The position numbers were made by a program, and so were the translations under genes. Source: Rehmannia glutinosa (Eukaryota > Streptophyta > Magnoliopsida > Lamiales > Orobanchaceae). From it: a stretch of DNA of 64,000 bases. The DNA lies in contig CM071930.1 in assembly GCA_016081115.2 (NCBI GenBank), positions 41,329,335-41,393,334 on the forward strand, in the 5' to 3' direction. Under the pieces are notes generated by a model. It saw only the letters and a list, made by a program, of their open reading frames with translations, was not told the DNA's origin and searched no databases. This document shows positions 24,257-34,361 of the stretch, piece after piece (the stretch's first letter is position 1; every line of letters begins with the position of its first letter).

Positions 24257-25930
24257 GTATGTATCTTTGCTGTTTAATTATTTCTGTATGTATCTTTGTT
24301 GTTTAATTATTGTATGAATGTTTTAAGTTTTGGCATCATCAAAAAGGGGGAAATTGTTGGGAAATTATTTTGTAGATTTTGATGAATGCCATGTAAAACT
24401 TAGAATAGGAAGTTGGCACCCCATTCTTGTTATAAATTGCATTGTAATAGATAGGGTTGGTAGAGCTGAGTCAAGTCAGCTATGCTGAACATGCAAGAAG
24501 ACAACCGGAGACTAAAAGGAAGACTCATTGTGAGGCACTGAGTGTGGCAAAGAAGAGAAGACAGAACTCGATCAAGGTGCGGCTAAGATGCAATCGAGTG
24601 AAGTATCGGTCAAGTCAACTCAAGATAGCCAAGTCTCAAGTTGAAGTGACAGAAGAGTCATCCAATGATTGGAAGTTGACTCTAAGTCACCTGGGGAAGG
24701 CAAGGAAATGCAGTCAAGTCGAGATAACTGAAAGAGATCCGTTGCACAGAAATCAAGAGAATTACTTAAACAAGTAATACTTCCATACTACCTTTCTTGA
24801 AGTGCTCAGTCTCAGAAGCATGCAAAAGGAATAAACCAATGGGAAGCACTGCACCGTGTCAGAACTCTGAAAAGCTGAAGAATCATTCATACGAGGAAAC
24901 GTAAATTCCAAGGACTGCAACAAGACAAGCCAACGGCCACAAATGACTTTCAAAAATAATCCTATCTCTTCTACGGGAAGATTTTTTTGAAAGATCACTA
25001 TAAAAGGCTGAGGAATCACTCTGAGAGAAGGTTACCGACCTGAACCACGAACATTCAAGCTAACATTTGAATTGTAACCAAGAATACTCTCAAGTCATTC
25101 AAGATAAATCCTTAAGCCTACATTACGAAGGAAATCAATCCAACACTCACCTGTGAAGGAAAGACAACTTCAATCAGTTGAAGAGGAAACATTTGAAGAA
25201 TCAAGGGGTCTACATTCCACGAAGGATTGTAGAAAGGTTCAAGGTCGAACCAGGCTTAAGCTATTTGGAGGGCTTCGTGATCAAATCCAAGGAATTTAAG
25301 CAAGTGGGCTGTAGTAGCAAAGCGCAGATGCCCTGTGAAGAAGAGTCGAGTCATACGAGAAGCACCGTTTGTGTAACCAAGGCATCTCCAGATCGAGTCC
25401 CAAAGGATCAAGTCAATTTGTGTGATCAAGACTTGTATCTGGATTTGTTAACCACTCGTATATTGATCAATACTTAGTGGATTCCTCCGGGAGTTGGAGA
25501 AGAGAGGAGTAGAAGAATTACCCCATCTTGAACCTCTATAAAAACTTATTGTGTCATTTACATTTCAAAGACTTTAATTTACGCATCTTATTTTTATATC
25601 TCACGATAAATTTTCTATCCAATTGATAATCAACTAAGTGCTAAAACCAAGTATTAAAACAAACTTAACCAAATTCAAGGGTGTTAAGTCTTCTCAATAA
25701 AACATATCACGGTCAAGTTAAGTCTTTAGTCAAAACAAATGAGTTATTCTATCAACAACTCGATCAGTCATTGAGTGACTAACTCTGTGATTAACTAACT
25801 TAGTTGTCCATCAAGGACTCAGCTGTGAAGTATTAACTCTGAACATTTTTAAAAGGACTAAATCGAAAAGTTGGTAAGGTTTATTCAACCCCCCTTCTAA
25901 ACCTTACACTCACACCCCTTGGGACCTACA
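24257..25930 (+). mobile_element. copia family 1 3' end (truncated internal region plus LTR) inside MULE
   Basis: About 98 bp of the element's 3' UTR, including the AAAAAGGGGGAAA primer run, is followed by a complete LTR at 24355-25930 (1576 bp, TGTTGGG...CCTACA). Nothing of the coding region remains. Because the left end is truncated no TSD can be checked; DNA after the LTR is ATATT. The left boundary is blurred by a possible splice donor (GTATGT at 24257) and a short duplicated block 'gtatgtatctttg'. Confidence 0.85.
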
Positions 25931-25955
25931 ATATTAAATTTGAAATAATTTTTGC

Positions 25956-28902
25956 CTAATTTTCATCATCCGGACGTCTCGGACATCTTCGACGGGTATG
26001 ATCATCTGCTCGGCATATTCCACATTTCTTATTACTACGCACTTGTATCGAAGGACCCGGCTGTGTCACTGAGGCACTTTCGCGTTCATCAAGCGGCAAT
26101 GACATAGTGCATCATATGCAATTGTAGCCAGCACCCCCACACCTTGAACAAATTTGACTCTTACGTGAACGATTACTTGATGATTCAACAGCAGAGGGAA
26201 CTCTACTTTATTTAGGACGACCTGTTTGTCTCGGGTTATTTGGAGGGTTGCATACTAATTCTCGCACCTCTTGTGGTAGAACCCATTCACTCGGATCAGG
26301 AACTGGTAAAACTTCATTTGCCCACATTTGTTGAACATTTTCATTTTTATAATAATGGGCAACAAATGAATAGATATTGAGGTTCGCCTTTCTGCACAAA
26401 TAAACAAACAATTATGTGAAAAATATTGAACGGATTATGTGAAAATATTGATATAAATTTTAAATTTGTTTATACCTAATTGCTGCAGATGCATGGGCGC
26501 AAGGCATCAATTCATATTCAAATTCTCGACAGTTGCACGTTCTTTGGGATAAGTCAACCAAATAGGTCTTTGTTCCATCTTTCACCTTGTACTTCACATT
26601 ACTAAGACATTGTACATCCATTATACGACCTATCTCAACTGCATCACTTAATCTTTTGGTTGCTTCAAGTGTCAGCTCTTGATCTCTTTCATTAGCAACA
26701 GTGCGTCGTTCATAAAACCACTTTTCAATAATAGTCTGAGCACACTCAAGCCTGCGAACAAACAGGTAACTTTCGGCCCATAATAACCGACTATTGAAGC
26801 TCTCAGCTGAGTTTGATGTCATGAACCCATAACGCCGAACAGGACACTTAACTCGAGACCATCTGTCTTCCCCTGCACGTTCTAACTTCTTAAATGCACC
26901 CGTCTCACTAGCAACTTTTATGTTTTCAAAATACTTATCATAATCTTCACGGCGGTATGAATATGCGCATTCCTAAATATTGCTACTATATGTTGACCGT
27001 ATTGAGCCAAATTACTCTCGCAAATGATAAGTGCAAAGCCCATGTGATGCTTCCGGGTATCTTTGCTTTTATGGCATTACGATACTCTTGTCTTTGATCG
27101 AAACACTCGAGATCACGAGGGCAATTATAAGCATCTCTCAACTGTCTCAAAAACCATGTCCATGATTCGTCGTTTTCAACATCCCCAATTCCAACCGCAA
27201 GTGGGAAAATCTGTTCATTACCATTTTTTGTTACGGCAACAAACAATATTCTCCGGTACTTGCATTTAAGGTGTGTTCCATCAATCACAAAAACTGGCCG
27301 GGCATTGTTCTGGAATCCAGTGATTGATTCATGCAAAGTAAAAAACACGTACTTGAATCTATTAAAATTATCCGACTTCCATCTAGTTACCGATCCGGGA
27401 TTCGTTAAATTTAACATGTGTAAGTATGCCAGAATTAGATTGAATGACTTGTTGCTATCTCCATATATCAACCCAAAAGCATGATGCTTAGCACTCAATG
27501 CAACATTATAACTCATTTTAAGCTCATGTCGCGATTTCAACTCCGTTATCATATCTCTTGGCACGAGTGCAGAATGTTCCACTAGTAATCTAGATGCAAA
27601 ATACGCACCTACTACTTTAGAATGCACCCGCCTAGATGCATTGTCATTCAAATTTAACCCACATCCATGGTGCTTGTCAAACTTCCCTACTCTCCAAATA
27701 CCATCATTTCCATATGCACGCATTCGAAAAGGGCATCGTTCATACTTGCATATTGCATGAAAACGAGTCTTATCCGAGCGTTCAACTCGATCTCGACTTG
27801 ATTTTCAAGGTGATACATGCCTAGTGCGATATCTAATTCGATTTTGCTCATGTATGTTGCTCCTTGGCGCAATGTCCCACCGATGCTTCCAATCTAGCGG
27901 TTCTTCGGGAGGAAGGAATCAAACGTGCGAGAGTGCACTGAATCACCCAACTTCGTCCCCGTGGGCACTATTGTTTCGTCCATATTGTCTCTATGGATAT
28001 CCGGATGTATGTTAGCACCTCGTCTTCGCCGCATCTTGGTTTTGGTTTTTACGGAAATACTTATCTCCGCTCACGTCTCCACACACAAAAATCCTCAAAT
28101 TCAAAGACGTTCTTTGGTCATTTTCAAATTGATTATTAGCTTCAACATCGATATCAACATCACCAAAGGCAGTGTAGTTCTCACCAAAATCATATGGGTT
28201 GTTATTGCAATCAACATCATCACCAAAGATCGTAGTTTTCACCATAATCAACTTCATTATTATCACAACCAACATCACGATTAACATCGATTATCAATAT
28301 TATATATCACGATTAACATCGATATTATCACAACCTACATCGGGATAATAGTCATCCTAATTGCTTGGCCTTATACTTGTCCCTGAGAATTGATATTTGG
28401 AACATTAACGTAGGTGATAGTGGGCGCGATGATCAATAATTGGAACATTGTTCATATGCATAAAAGGTGCTCCACTAGGCCTTACTGCATGACTATATAG
28501 ATTGATGTGCGGTACACCGTATTGTTGAAAACCAAGATGGTGCATGTAGTTGTAACTAGGCCCAATGACTGTTGAAAAATCATTCTGACTAGCCATTAGT
28601 TGCATAAAACTTCCACCAACACCTTGTTGACGTTCAACGTTCTCAACTCGATTATGCCCAGACTGACTTCCCAATACATTATGCGAACTAGTCTCACCCA
28701 TCCTTTTTCTTTTTAGTGTTACAAAAACAATTGGTAACTCGGTGTTCTCAAACGCACTTTCAATGTCATCGTCGTTTTTCAACTTTAACTTCCCAAGTTT
28801 GTTTCCAGAAATATCTACAATAGCATGCATTACACAATCGTATACGCCCCTATCAACTTCAACAACACCATAAACCTCCTCCAATATTTCACTATAATTC
28901 AT
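25956..28902 (-). pseudogene. MULE transposase (MuDR type), decayed
   Basis: From the ATG at 28902: a PB1-like N-terminal domain (MNYSEILEEVYG, to about 28740), a low-complexity segment, an acidic piece (28287-28012), and the MuDR DNA-binding domain (FHAICKYERCPF near 27745). The DDE transposase core follows (VFVIDGTHLKCKYR near 27260-27310, GDVENDESWTWFLRQL near 27145-27190), then a SWIM zinc finger (CNCREFEYELMPCAHA, 26490-26535). A GT-AG intron at about 26406-26472 leads to a C-terminal part with two zinc knuckles, the second CGICRADDHTRRRC (25975-26015), ending at TAG 25956. Disabling changes include a frameshift between 26986 and 26940, an in-frame TAA near 26208 and a TGA inside the first knuckle. 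It would have cut and joined the element's ends. Confidence 0.88.
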
Positions 28903-29063
28903 TTTGCCCGGTTTAATACGTACAACTTATTCTTCACCATTTTTATATTCTAAACCTTCCCAATGACCACTAAATCGAACAACAACATAGCCAGAGTTCA
29001 TCTACATACAAGAGATATAGAGAAAAAATTTAAAATACATAAAAAATGGCTGTTTTGTACATT

Positions 29064-29222
29064 GTACGATATATCGTGCAAATTTTAAAATAGGCACGAT
29101 ATATCGTGGCTATATTTAGGCGATATCGTGCACATTTTTTCTTGAGGCACGATATATCGTGCCTCTTATAGGGCACGATATCGTGCCTCAGTACAAAATG
29201 TGCACGATATATCGTGCACTGT
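29064..29222. repeat. array of six GCACGATATATCGTGC palindromes in MULE right arm
   Basis: Six near-perfect palindromes built on GCACGAT(AT)ATCGTGC lie at about 29064-29079, 29093-29110, 29121-29135, 29147-29166, 29173-29190 and 29201-29220, spaced 20-35 bp apart. Related half-sites occur in the left arm (21227-21236 and 21258-21269). The position, between the transposase start and the right TIR, fits binding sites for a transposase or a host factor, but that is inference. Confidence 0.8.
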
Positions 29223-29653
29223 GCTTCATAGATGCAGAAAATTTTCCCTTTCACAATACATTTCACATATTTTGCAAATATATTGCTCTGAACAATTTAA
29301 ACAAGGTTAAGTAATTAGGAGGAGAAAAACATTACCTTGTTATTCGATTTTTTGGTGCGATTTTGGTGATGAAATACCACAAAAATAACTTCTTGATATT
29401 TTGTGAAGAAGAATAAGAAGAAGAGAGAGAAAAAATAAAGAGCAAAATAGAAGGGGAGGGTTCACGTATGTATTAGGAGTATTTAATTGCAAGAGAGAGA
29501 AATACATATATACCTACTTTAAAGGCTTGCATTTAAAGCTTCAAAGGTATTGTGGTAAAAGAACCCAAAAATGGGTAGAAAACTATGTTTTTTATCCTAC
29601 ATGTCAAAAAACCCTCTCACCTATCCTAAGTGGGTAATTTGCCCTATTAACTC

Positions 29654-29662
29654 AAACAGAAA
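29654..29662. repeat. MULE target-site duplication, right copy
   Basis: AAACAGAAA, identical to 20583-20591. It marks the right insertion boundary 83 bp upstream of the CENP-X ATG. Confidence 0.8.
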
Positions 29663-29744
29663 TACGTATCATGGTTCTTTGATTCTTATAACTAACAAAA
29701 TTATATTCATTTGGTTTATTTGGTTGCTCTATGTTCATCCATCA

Positions 29745-31452
29745 ATGGAGGAAAATACTTTCGATCCTGTAAGAAGAAAAAAATAATTTCTCTTCTTGTC
29801 CGTATCTTGGTTATTTCTCGAATTTCTTTTACGAATTGGTTACGAGTGTCGATCACTTATGCTTTCCGTTGGTGTTCGTGAAACAGGATTTGATTCGTGC
29901 AATTTTCAGACTCGTTTGGGAGAGACGAGGTGCAGGTACCCCATTTTCTAATATTTTCCTTTATTTATTTTTAATTTAAATTTTTGAAATTCAAATTTAC
30001 ATTGAGCTCTTTCTCAATTTTTTTTTTTTGGGTGTGGACAGAGCGGGAGAAAAATCAACTTTCAGAACCTGAAGCCGAGGTTCAATTTCATTATATTGTT
30101 CATAATGTGCTAGTTTCTGTTCAATTTCATTTTGTTATAATTTGCTTATTTTCATTATTTTTTATATTTATTGTTGAAATGCCAACACGTATAAAATGCC
30201 TAATATTGAATGCAACAACTGTGTAAACTTTCTGATTACCAATATTTTCATCCCAAATCCTTCATTTGGTGCTTAATCTTTCAAATTTAAATATTGCAGG
30301 CCGGACCAAGTACATCGAAGAGAAGTAGGCTTACTTCTGGTAAGAAACATGTCGCATTGACTATGCTGTCCGACAAATTAGCTTGTGCTATGTATTAATG
30401 CACTTTTATACTGGTTGAATTATTGAGGGTTGCTTGAGAATAGCTATATTGATGTTGTTGTTGTGAAATGACCACTAGCTTGTAGCTCAAGTGGTATTGC
30501 TCACACCCTTTGTAAGGGTGTTGACCAGGGTTCGAACCATGTATCTTTCAATTTCTTTGAAATTTATCCCTTCCCCTCCAACCACTACTCCCAACTTATT
30601 AAAAAAAATGTTGTTGTTGTGAATGAATCTGATTGGTGGTTGAAGGTTTTAGGCATGCCTTGATTAACAAATCAGAAATGTAACTGGATAAGGCAAGTCA
30701 TGATATGCATAGTGTGTTCATGTAAAAGAGTTGGTCTGTTTTTGAAAGTTTTACAACTTTGATACATTTTATTGAACATGCGGTGATAAGATGAGTTTGA
30801 AGTTGTAGGCTTAAGTGGAGGCATTGTATTATCTTATTTGAGGATACATGTGGTACAATTCTTTCGCCAGAGTTGATTGGTACAAGATTCAGTTATGGGT
30901 GTTGACATTCTCCTTGAGTCTTGAAATTGAGGCAGAGTTTGTTTCAAATACATGTTTCGAGGTGTACACTTCTTGTACCCGTTGTTTTGCCAAACTTGCA
31001 CTCAGAAAACGTAATTGAGCTTTGCTTTGTGTTAGCTGGTTCTTGTGTTAACTTTCGTAATTTCAAGTTTTATTGAAAGAATGAACTTGTTGATCCTACA
31101 TCTTCACTTACAATTGAATATTGCTAATGTATTTGTTCTCTATAATGAAATGCAGCCAATGCAAATGCATTGAAGCTGAGCTGTGAACTCCTCCGAGTTT
31201 TTGTGACAGGTTTGACAGCCCAAGAGTTTTTGTCTCATTTTTTTTTTTTTTTTTTATTTCCGAGGAAAGGGCTAGCTCTTTTATGTACATGAACTTGCTG
31301 ATCTTTGCAATATCTTAGTATATTATTTTTCTCTTTACTGTGTTGTAGAGGCTATTCAGCGTGCTGCTACCATTGCTGAAGCAGAGGGCTCTGTTAAAAT
31401 AGAAGCAACTCATCTAGAGAGGATACTTCCACAATTGCTTTTAGATTTTTAA
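29745..31452 (+). CDS. CENPX: Centromere protein X / MHF2 (FANCM-associated histone-fold protein)
   Basis: Six exons: 29745-29768, 29887-29935, 30042-30079, 30300-30339, 31156-31209 and 31349-31452. All introns are GT-AG and all phases agree, giving 102 residues, close to plant MHF2 length. The start MEENTFDP is joined to DLIRAIFRLVWERR, an acidic linker, AGPSTSKRSRLTS, and the histone-fold half ANANALKLSCELLRVFV ... EGSVKIEATHLERILPQ, ending LLLDF as in CENP-X family members. In plants MHF1/MHF2 act with FANCM to limit meiotic crossovers and support replication-fork repair; in animals CENP-X also joins the CENP-T-W-S-X kinetochore complex. Exons 1, 3 and 4 are tiny (24, 38, 40 nt). The intron 3 donor (GAG|GTTCAA) is weak, so exon 3 could end elsewhere. 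A SINE sits in intron 4, and a MULE ends 83 bp upstream of the ATG. Confidence 0.88.
30468..30607 (+). mobile_element. tRNA-derived SINE in CENP-X intron 4
   Basis: A 140-bp element with a Pol III A box (TAGCTCAAGTGGTA, 30483-30496) and B box (GGGTTCGAACC, 30528-30538), ending in an A-run. It is flanked by a 16-bp direct repeat ATGTTGTTGTTGTGAA (30452-30467 and 30608-30623). A second copy lies at 42362-42498. Confidence 0.92.
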
Positions 31453-32465
31453 GGTGCCTACGAGCTTGGAGATTATCAATAGATTTATAGAAAGTGTTGT
31501 ATTGATCAGAATAAACACTTCAGATATTCATGAGGCACCAAATTTGATCCAAACAGTTGCAGAAACTTCTTTTTTTCTCCTTTGAAATATATTTTCTTAC
31601 ACGAGAATTTCTGCCTGATCTCTGGGATTATGTCATGATTTCTTGACTCATCATTTGCTAAACTACATCATAAATAACTGCTGTGCCTTGTTTTTCTTGT
31701 GAAAAGATGACTAGGTGAAAGGTAGCATCTAATTTATGATTCCGCTATTTTTCCAGCCTTATCCATACCTGGTGAATTGCTGAAATGGTGATATGCTATT
31801 TTTCCAGCGTTGTATATGTAACTGATGCTGGAGTTTATTGAAGACAGCAGAATTTAGAAGGAGAATAGTGAGCCTGCAAAAAGTAGGGCATTTTGACTTC
31901 TACAGCCCTTGACTGACGCACTTGTGAATTTTTCATGACAGCTTGCCGCAGCCATGTAAAGACGTGGGCGATAAAATTATAGTGATCGGCTAGATATCTT
32001 AGTGGAAGAGCTAATGCTTTCATTTAGGAGGTAGCTTTATGTCTCTTTTCAGGAGCTTCCGTGATATCATCTGCCATATTACTGATAGTATGCGGCATTG
32101 TGTCTTCTGATTATGGATTTGGTATGATAACTTGTAGATCAACTTGTCTTTTGCTTAAATAAACTGAGTAAAATTTGCCTGATCAAGATATACATTGTAC
32201 TGATGCGTTTTTAATGCTTTGCCAGTGAAGCAATGGTAAATATAAATTGGACATCATCAACTTCTTATATATATGTTATCAGGATAGAATGAAGAACCTT
32301 GCTCTAAGTATACGAGGGAATCAAAACAACAACATTCATAAACAAAGCTCTTGATAAACAACTTAATATATTTTACAATTGACCTAATCAACATCTTGAT
32401 ATGCATCTGTAGGCATCATCATAAATTTGATTACAGAATTAACAATTATTCAGTTCCTCTCATAA
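31453..32465. other. intergenic between CENP-X and SOBIR1 (tail to tail)
   Basis: The 3' flanks of two convergent genes. A short repeat 'atgctatttttccagc' occurs near 31742 and 31793. No ORF with a recognisable domain and no other gene seen. Confidence 0.6.
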
Positions 32466-34361
32466 CTAATGCTTTATCTGATATAGCATGCACCTAGCAT
32501 CCTTACTACTAGGCCTCTCCTTAGGATTATCCAGAGTGCAAAAACAGGCAATCTTCAGAACCAAGAGCATCTGTTCCTCATACCCATTCCCCAACAGCTT
32601 CGGGTCGATTGCCCTTTTCGGGTTCTCAGAAGTCATCAAATTTCTCATCCAATTCACCAAACTCATCTCATCCGTGTGCTGAAAAAACTCATCGGACGGC
32701 AACTTCCCAATGACCAGAGCACCTAGTAGCACACCAAAGCTATACATATCACACTTATCAGTGAACTTAAAGGTCTGATAATACTCGGGTGCAATATACC
32801 CCACTGTCCCTGCTACATTCGAAGTTGTAACGTGCGTGTTAGTATCAGGGACTGCTTTAGCAAGCCCGAAATCTGAAATTCGGGCCTCCATATCATCGTC
32901 CAAGAGCACATTTGCGGGCTTTAGGTCTCTGTGAATAATTCTTGGGCTGTGATTTAGGTGAAGATACTCGAGCCCTGCAGCCACCCCTAGCGCAATCCTG
33001 TACCGTGCTAACCAGTCTAATTCTCTTTTACCTTCTGCTACAAGTTGGAGAAAATCTTGCAGGCTGCCGTTTTTCATGTACTCGTAAACCAAGTAATGGC
33101 AATCCGGCCGGGGCAGATGGGCTAGCAGGGAAAGCAAATTCCGGTGCCTGATTTGTCCCATGGTTTGAATTTCAGACTTAATTTGGCGCATTTTCTTTGT
33201 TAAAAGCTTGCTATCTTCTTCTGTGAGCTCATCTGCATCTCTAGTTGGTTGAATTATTTTCTTTATGGCGATTTCTTTTCCATTGCTTCCAGGTAAAACA
33301 GCTTTGTAAACTTCTCCACAACCACCTCTTCCTATTACAGCAAGCGATGCTAAACCATCTTCGTTTTCCAAGAAAGCTAAGTCCTCAGGATTCTTGATCA
33401 TGGGGCTGAAAATTTTCAAGCTTGTGTCTTTTCGGCGACCTTTGATTAAGGCCATGAGCAGCTTAAAAAGCAAAGCGAACACCACTCCGGACACACTCCC
33501 CGCGAAAATTCCAGCCAAGAATGTAAGAATCCATTGAACTATTTTCTTTTTCTTCTTCTTTTTCGGTGCTATCATTTGAGATGGGGCTTCTGCATTAACT
33601 GCCTGACTCGAAGAAGGCGCCATGGCAGAAGAGGATTGATTTCTTCTTTGGGGACTTTCAGCAAACACATAGCGGTTTTGTGTGTTCTCCTTTTCAGCCA
33701 GTTCTGAAGATAATTGATCATTCATCAATGGCACCTGCTCCTCGAGTAAAAAGTTGCCGGATACGTTTATGAATCTGAGATTCCGAAAAGATCTCAAAGA
33801 TACAGGTATTTTGCCTGAAAACATGTTATCAGCAAGATTGAGTTTTTCCAGGTTGGGAAAGTGTTTCAAGAAATCCAGGTTCCCTGTAAACTTGTTTGAG
33901 GATAAATCCAAGACTCGGAGGCGGATTAACGAAGATAATCCAGGTGGGATTTTGCCCGTAAACAGATTTTCTCCGAGGTTTAGAATCTCAAGTTTGTAGC
34001 AGTCAATGATTTGAGGTGGGATTTGGTCCACAAGCTGGTTTTTAGGTAAGGAAAGTTCTTTCAGCTCCGAGAGCTGACCAATGGCCGGAGATAGATTTCC
34101 TTTCAGGTGTTGGGATTCCAACACTAGACGAGTAACTCTGAGAACGTAGGAATTGTTTGCGATTTTTCGTCGTTCGCAGAATATTCCGGCGGTTTGGCAG
34201 TGATTCTTCCTCGCCGGAAAATGGTGAATGCCAAAGTCTGTGTGTATTTGCAAGAGGGCATGATAGTCAGAAGGGTGAAGATTAAGTTTTGATTGGACAA
34301 GTAAAGATAATGTGAAGAAACATAGGAGAAAGAAATGGGATTGGGGATGAGTTAGGGCCAT
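32466..34361 (-). CDS. SOBIR1: LRR receptor-like kinase SOBIR1/EVERSHED
   Basis: A single uninterrupted exon of 631 residues, near the usual length of about 640. Residues 1-24 are a signal peptide. About five LRRs span 75-205, a Ser/Pro-rich juxtamembrane segment and a seven-Lys run (267-273) follow, then a transmembrane helix (about 275-304) containing G284-x3-G288-x3-G292. The kinase domain begins near 342 (GRGGCGEV), with Lys367 in the AIKK box, HRD at 477-479 and DFG at 497-499, so it appears catalytically intact. SOBIR1 is the plasma-membrane adapter that binds receptor-like proteins through the GxxxGxxxG helix and recruits BAK1 to signal immunity and cell death. The short LRR block, insertion-free kinase and C-terminal QIKH end distinguish it from other LRR-RLKs. 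Confidence 0.95.
   Translation of the reverse strand: MALTHPQSHFFLLCFFTLSLLVQSKLNLHPSDYHALLQIHTDFGIHHFPARKNHCQTAGIFCERRKIANNSYVLRVTRLVLESQHLKGNLSPAIGQLSELKELSLPKNQLVDQIPPQIIDCYKLEILNLGENLFTGKIPPGLSSLIRLRVLDLSSNKFTGNLDFLKHFPNLEKLNLADNMFSGKIPVSLRSFRNLRFINVSGNFLLEEQVPLMNDQLSSELAEKENTQNRYVFAESPQRRNQSSSAMAPSSSQAVNAEAPSQMIAPKKKKKKKIVQWILTFLAGIFAGSVSGVVFALLFKLLMALIKGRRKDTSLKIFSPMIKNPEDLAFLENEDGLASLAVIGRGGCGEVYKAVLPGSNGKEIAIKKIIQPTRDADELTEEDSKLLTKKMRQIKSEIQTMGQIRHRNLLSLLAHLPRPDCHYLVYEYMKNGSLQDFLQLVAEGKRELDWLARYRIALGVAAGLEYLHLNHSPRIIHRDLKPANVLLDDDMEARISDFGLAKAVPDTNTHVTTSNVAGTVGYIAPEYYQTFKFTDKCDMYSFGVLLGALVIGKLPSDEFFQHTDEMSLVNWMRNLMTSENPKRAIDPKLLGNGYEEQMLLVLKIACFCTLDNPKERPSSKDARCMLYQIKH

Larger units (their letters stand above)
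20592..29653. mobile_element. Mutator-like element carrying transposase and ULP1-like gene (Kaonashi/CUMULE type)
   Basis: A 9.06-kb element flanked by the 9-bp duplication AAACAGAAA (20583-20591 and 29654-29662). The two ends share inverted blocks: TACCCACT-(T)A-GGATAG, then TTTTCTACCCA, then AATACCT, spread over about 120 bp. It contains a decayed MULE transposase on the minus strand (25956-28902) and a decayed ULP1 protease-like gene on the plus strand (22740-24256), convergently arranged. A copia 3' end (24257-25930) lies between them. MULEs with ULP1-like cargo are known from Arabidopsis (Kaonashi) and melon (CUMULE). The right end lies 83 bp upstream of the CENP-X start codon. Confidence 0.85.

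Noticed and set aside
29064..29222. CRISPR-like array
   Set aside because: Plant nuclear context; the repeats are palindromes with short irregular spacing inside a MULE and no cas genes.
30468..30607. A real tRNA gene, because of perfect A and B boxes
   Set aside because: No acceptor-stem pairing, an A-run tail and a 16-bp TSD show it is a SINE. The same holds for 42362-42498.
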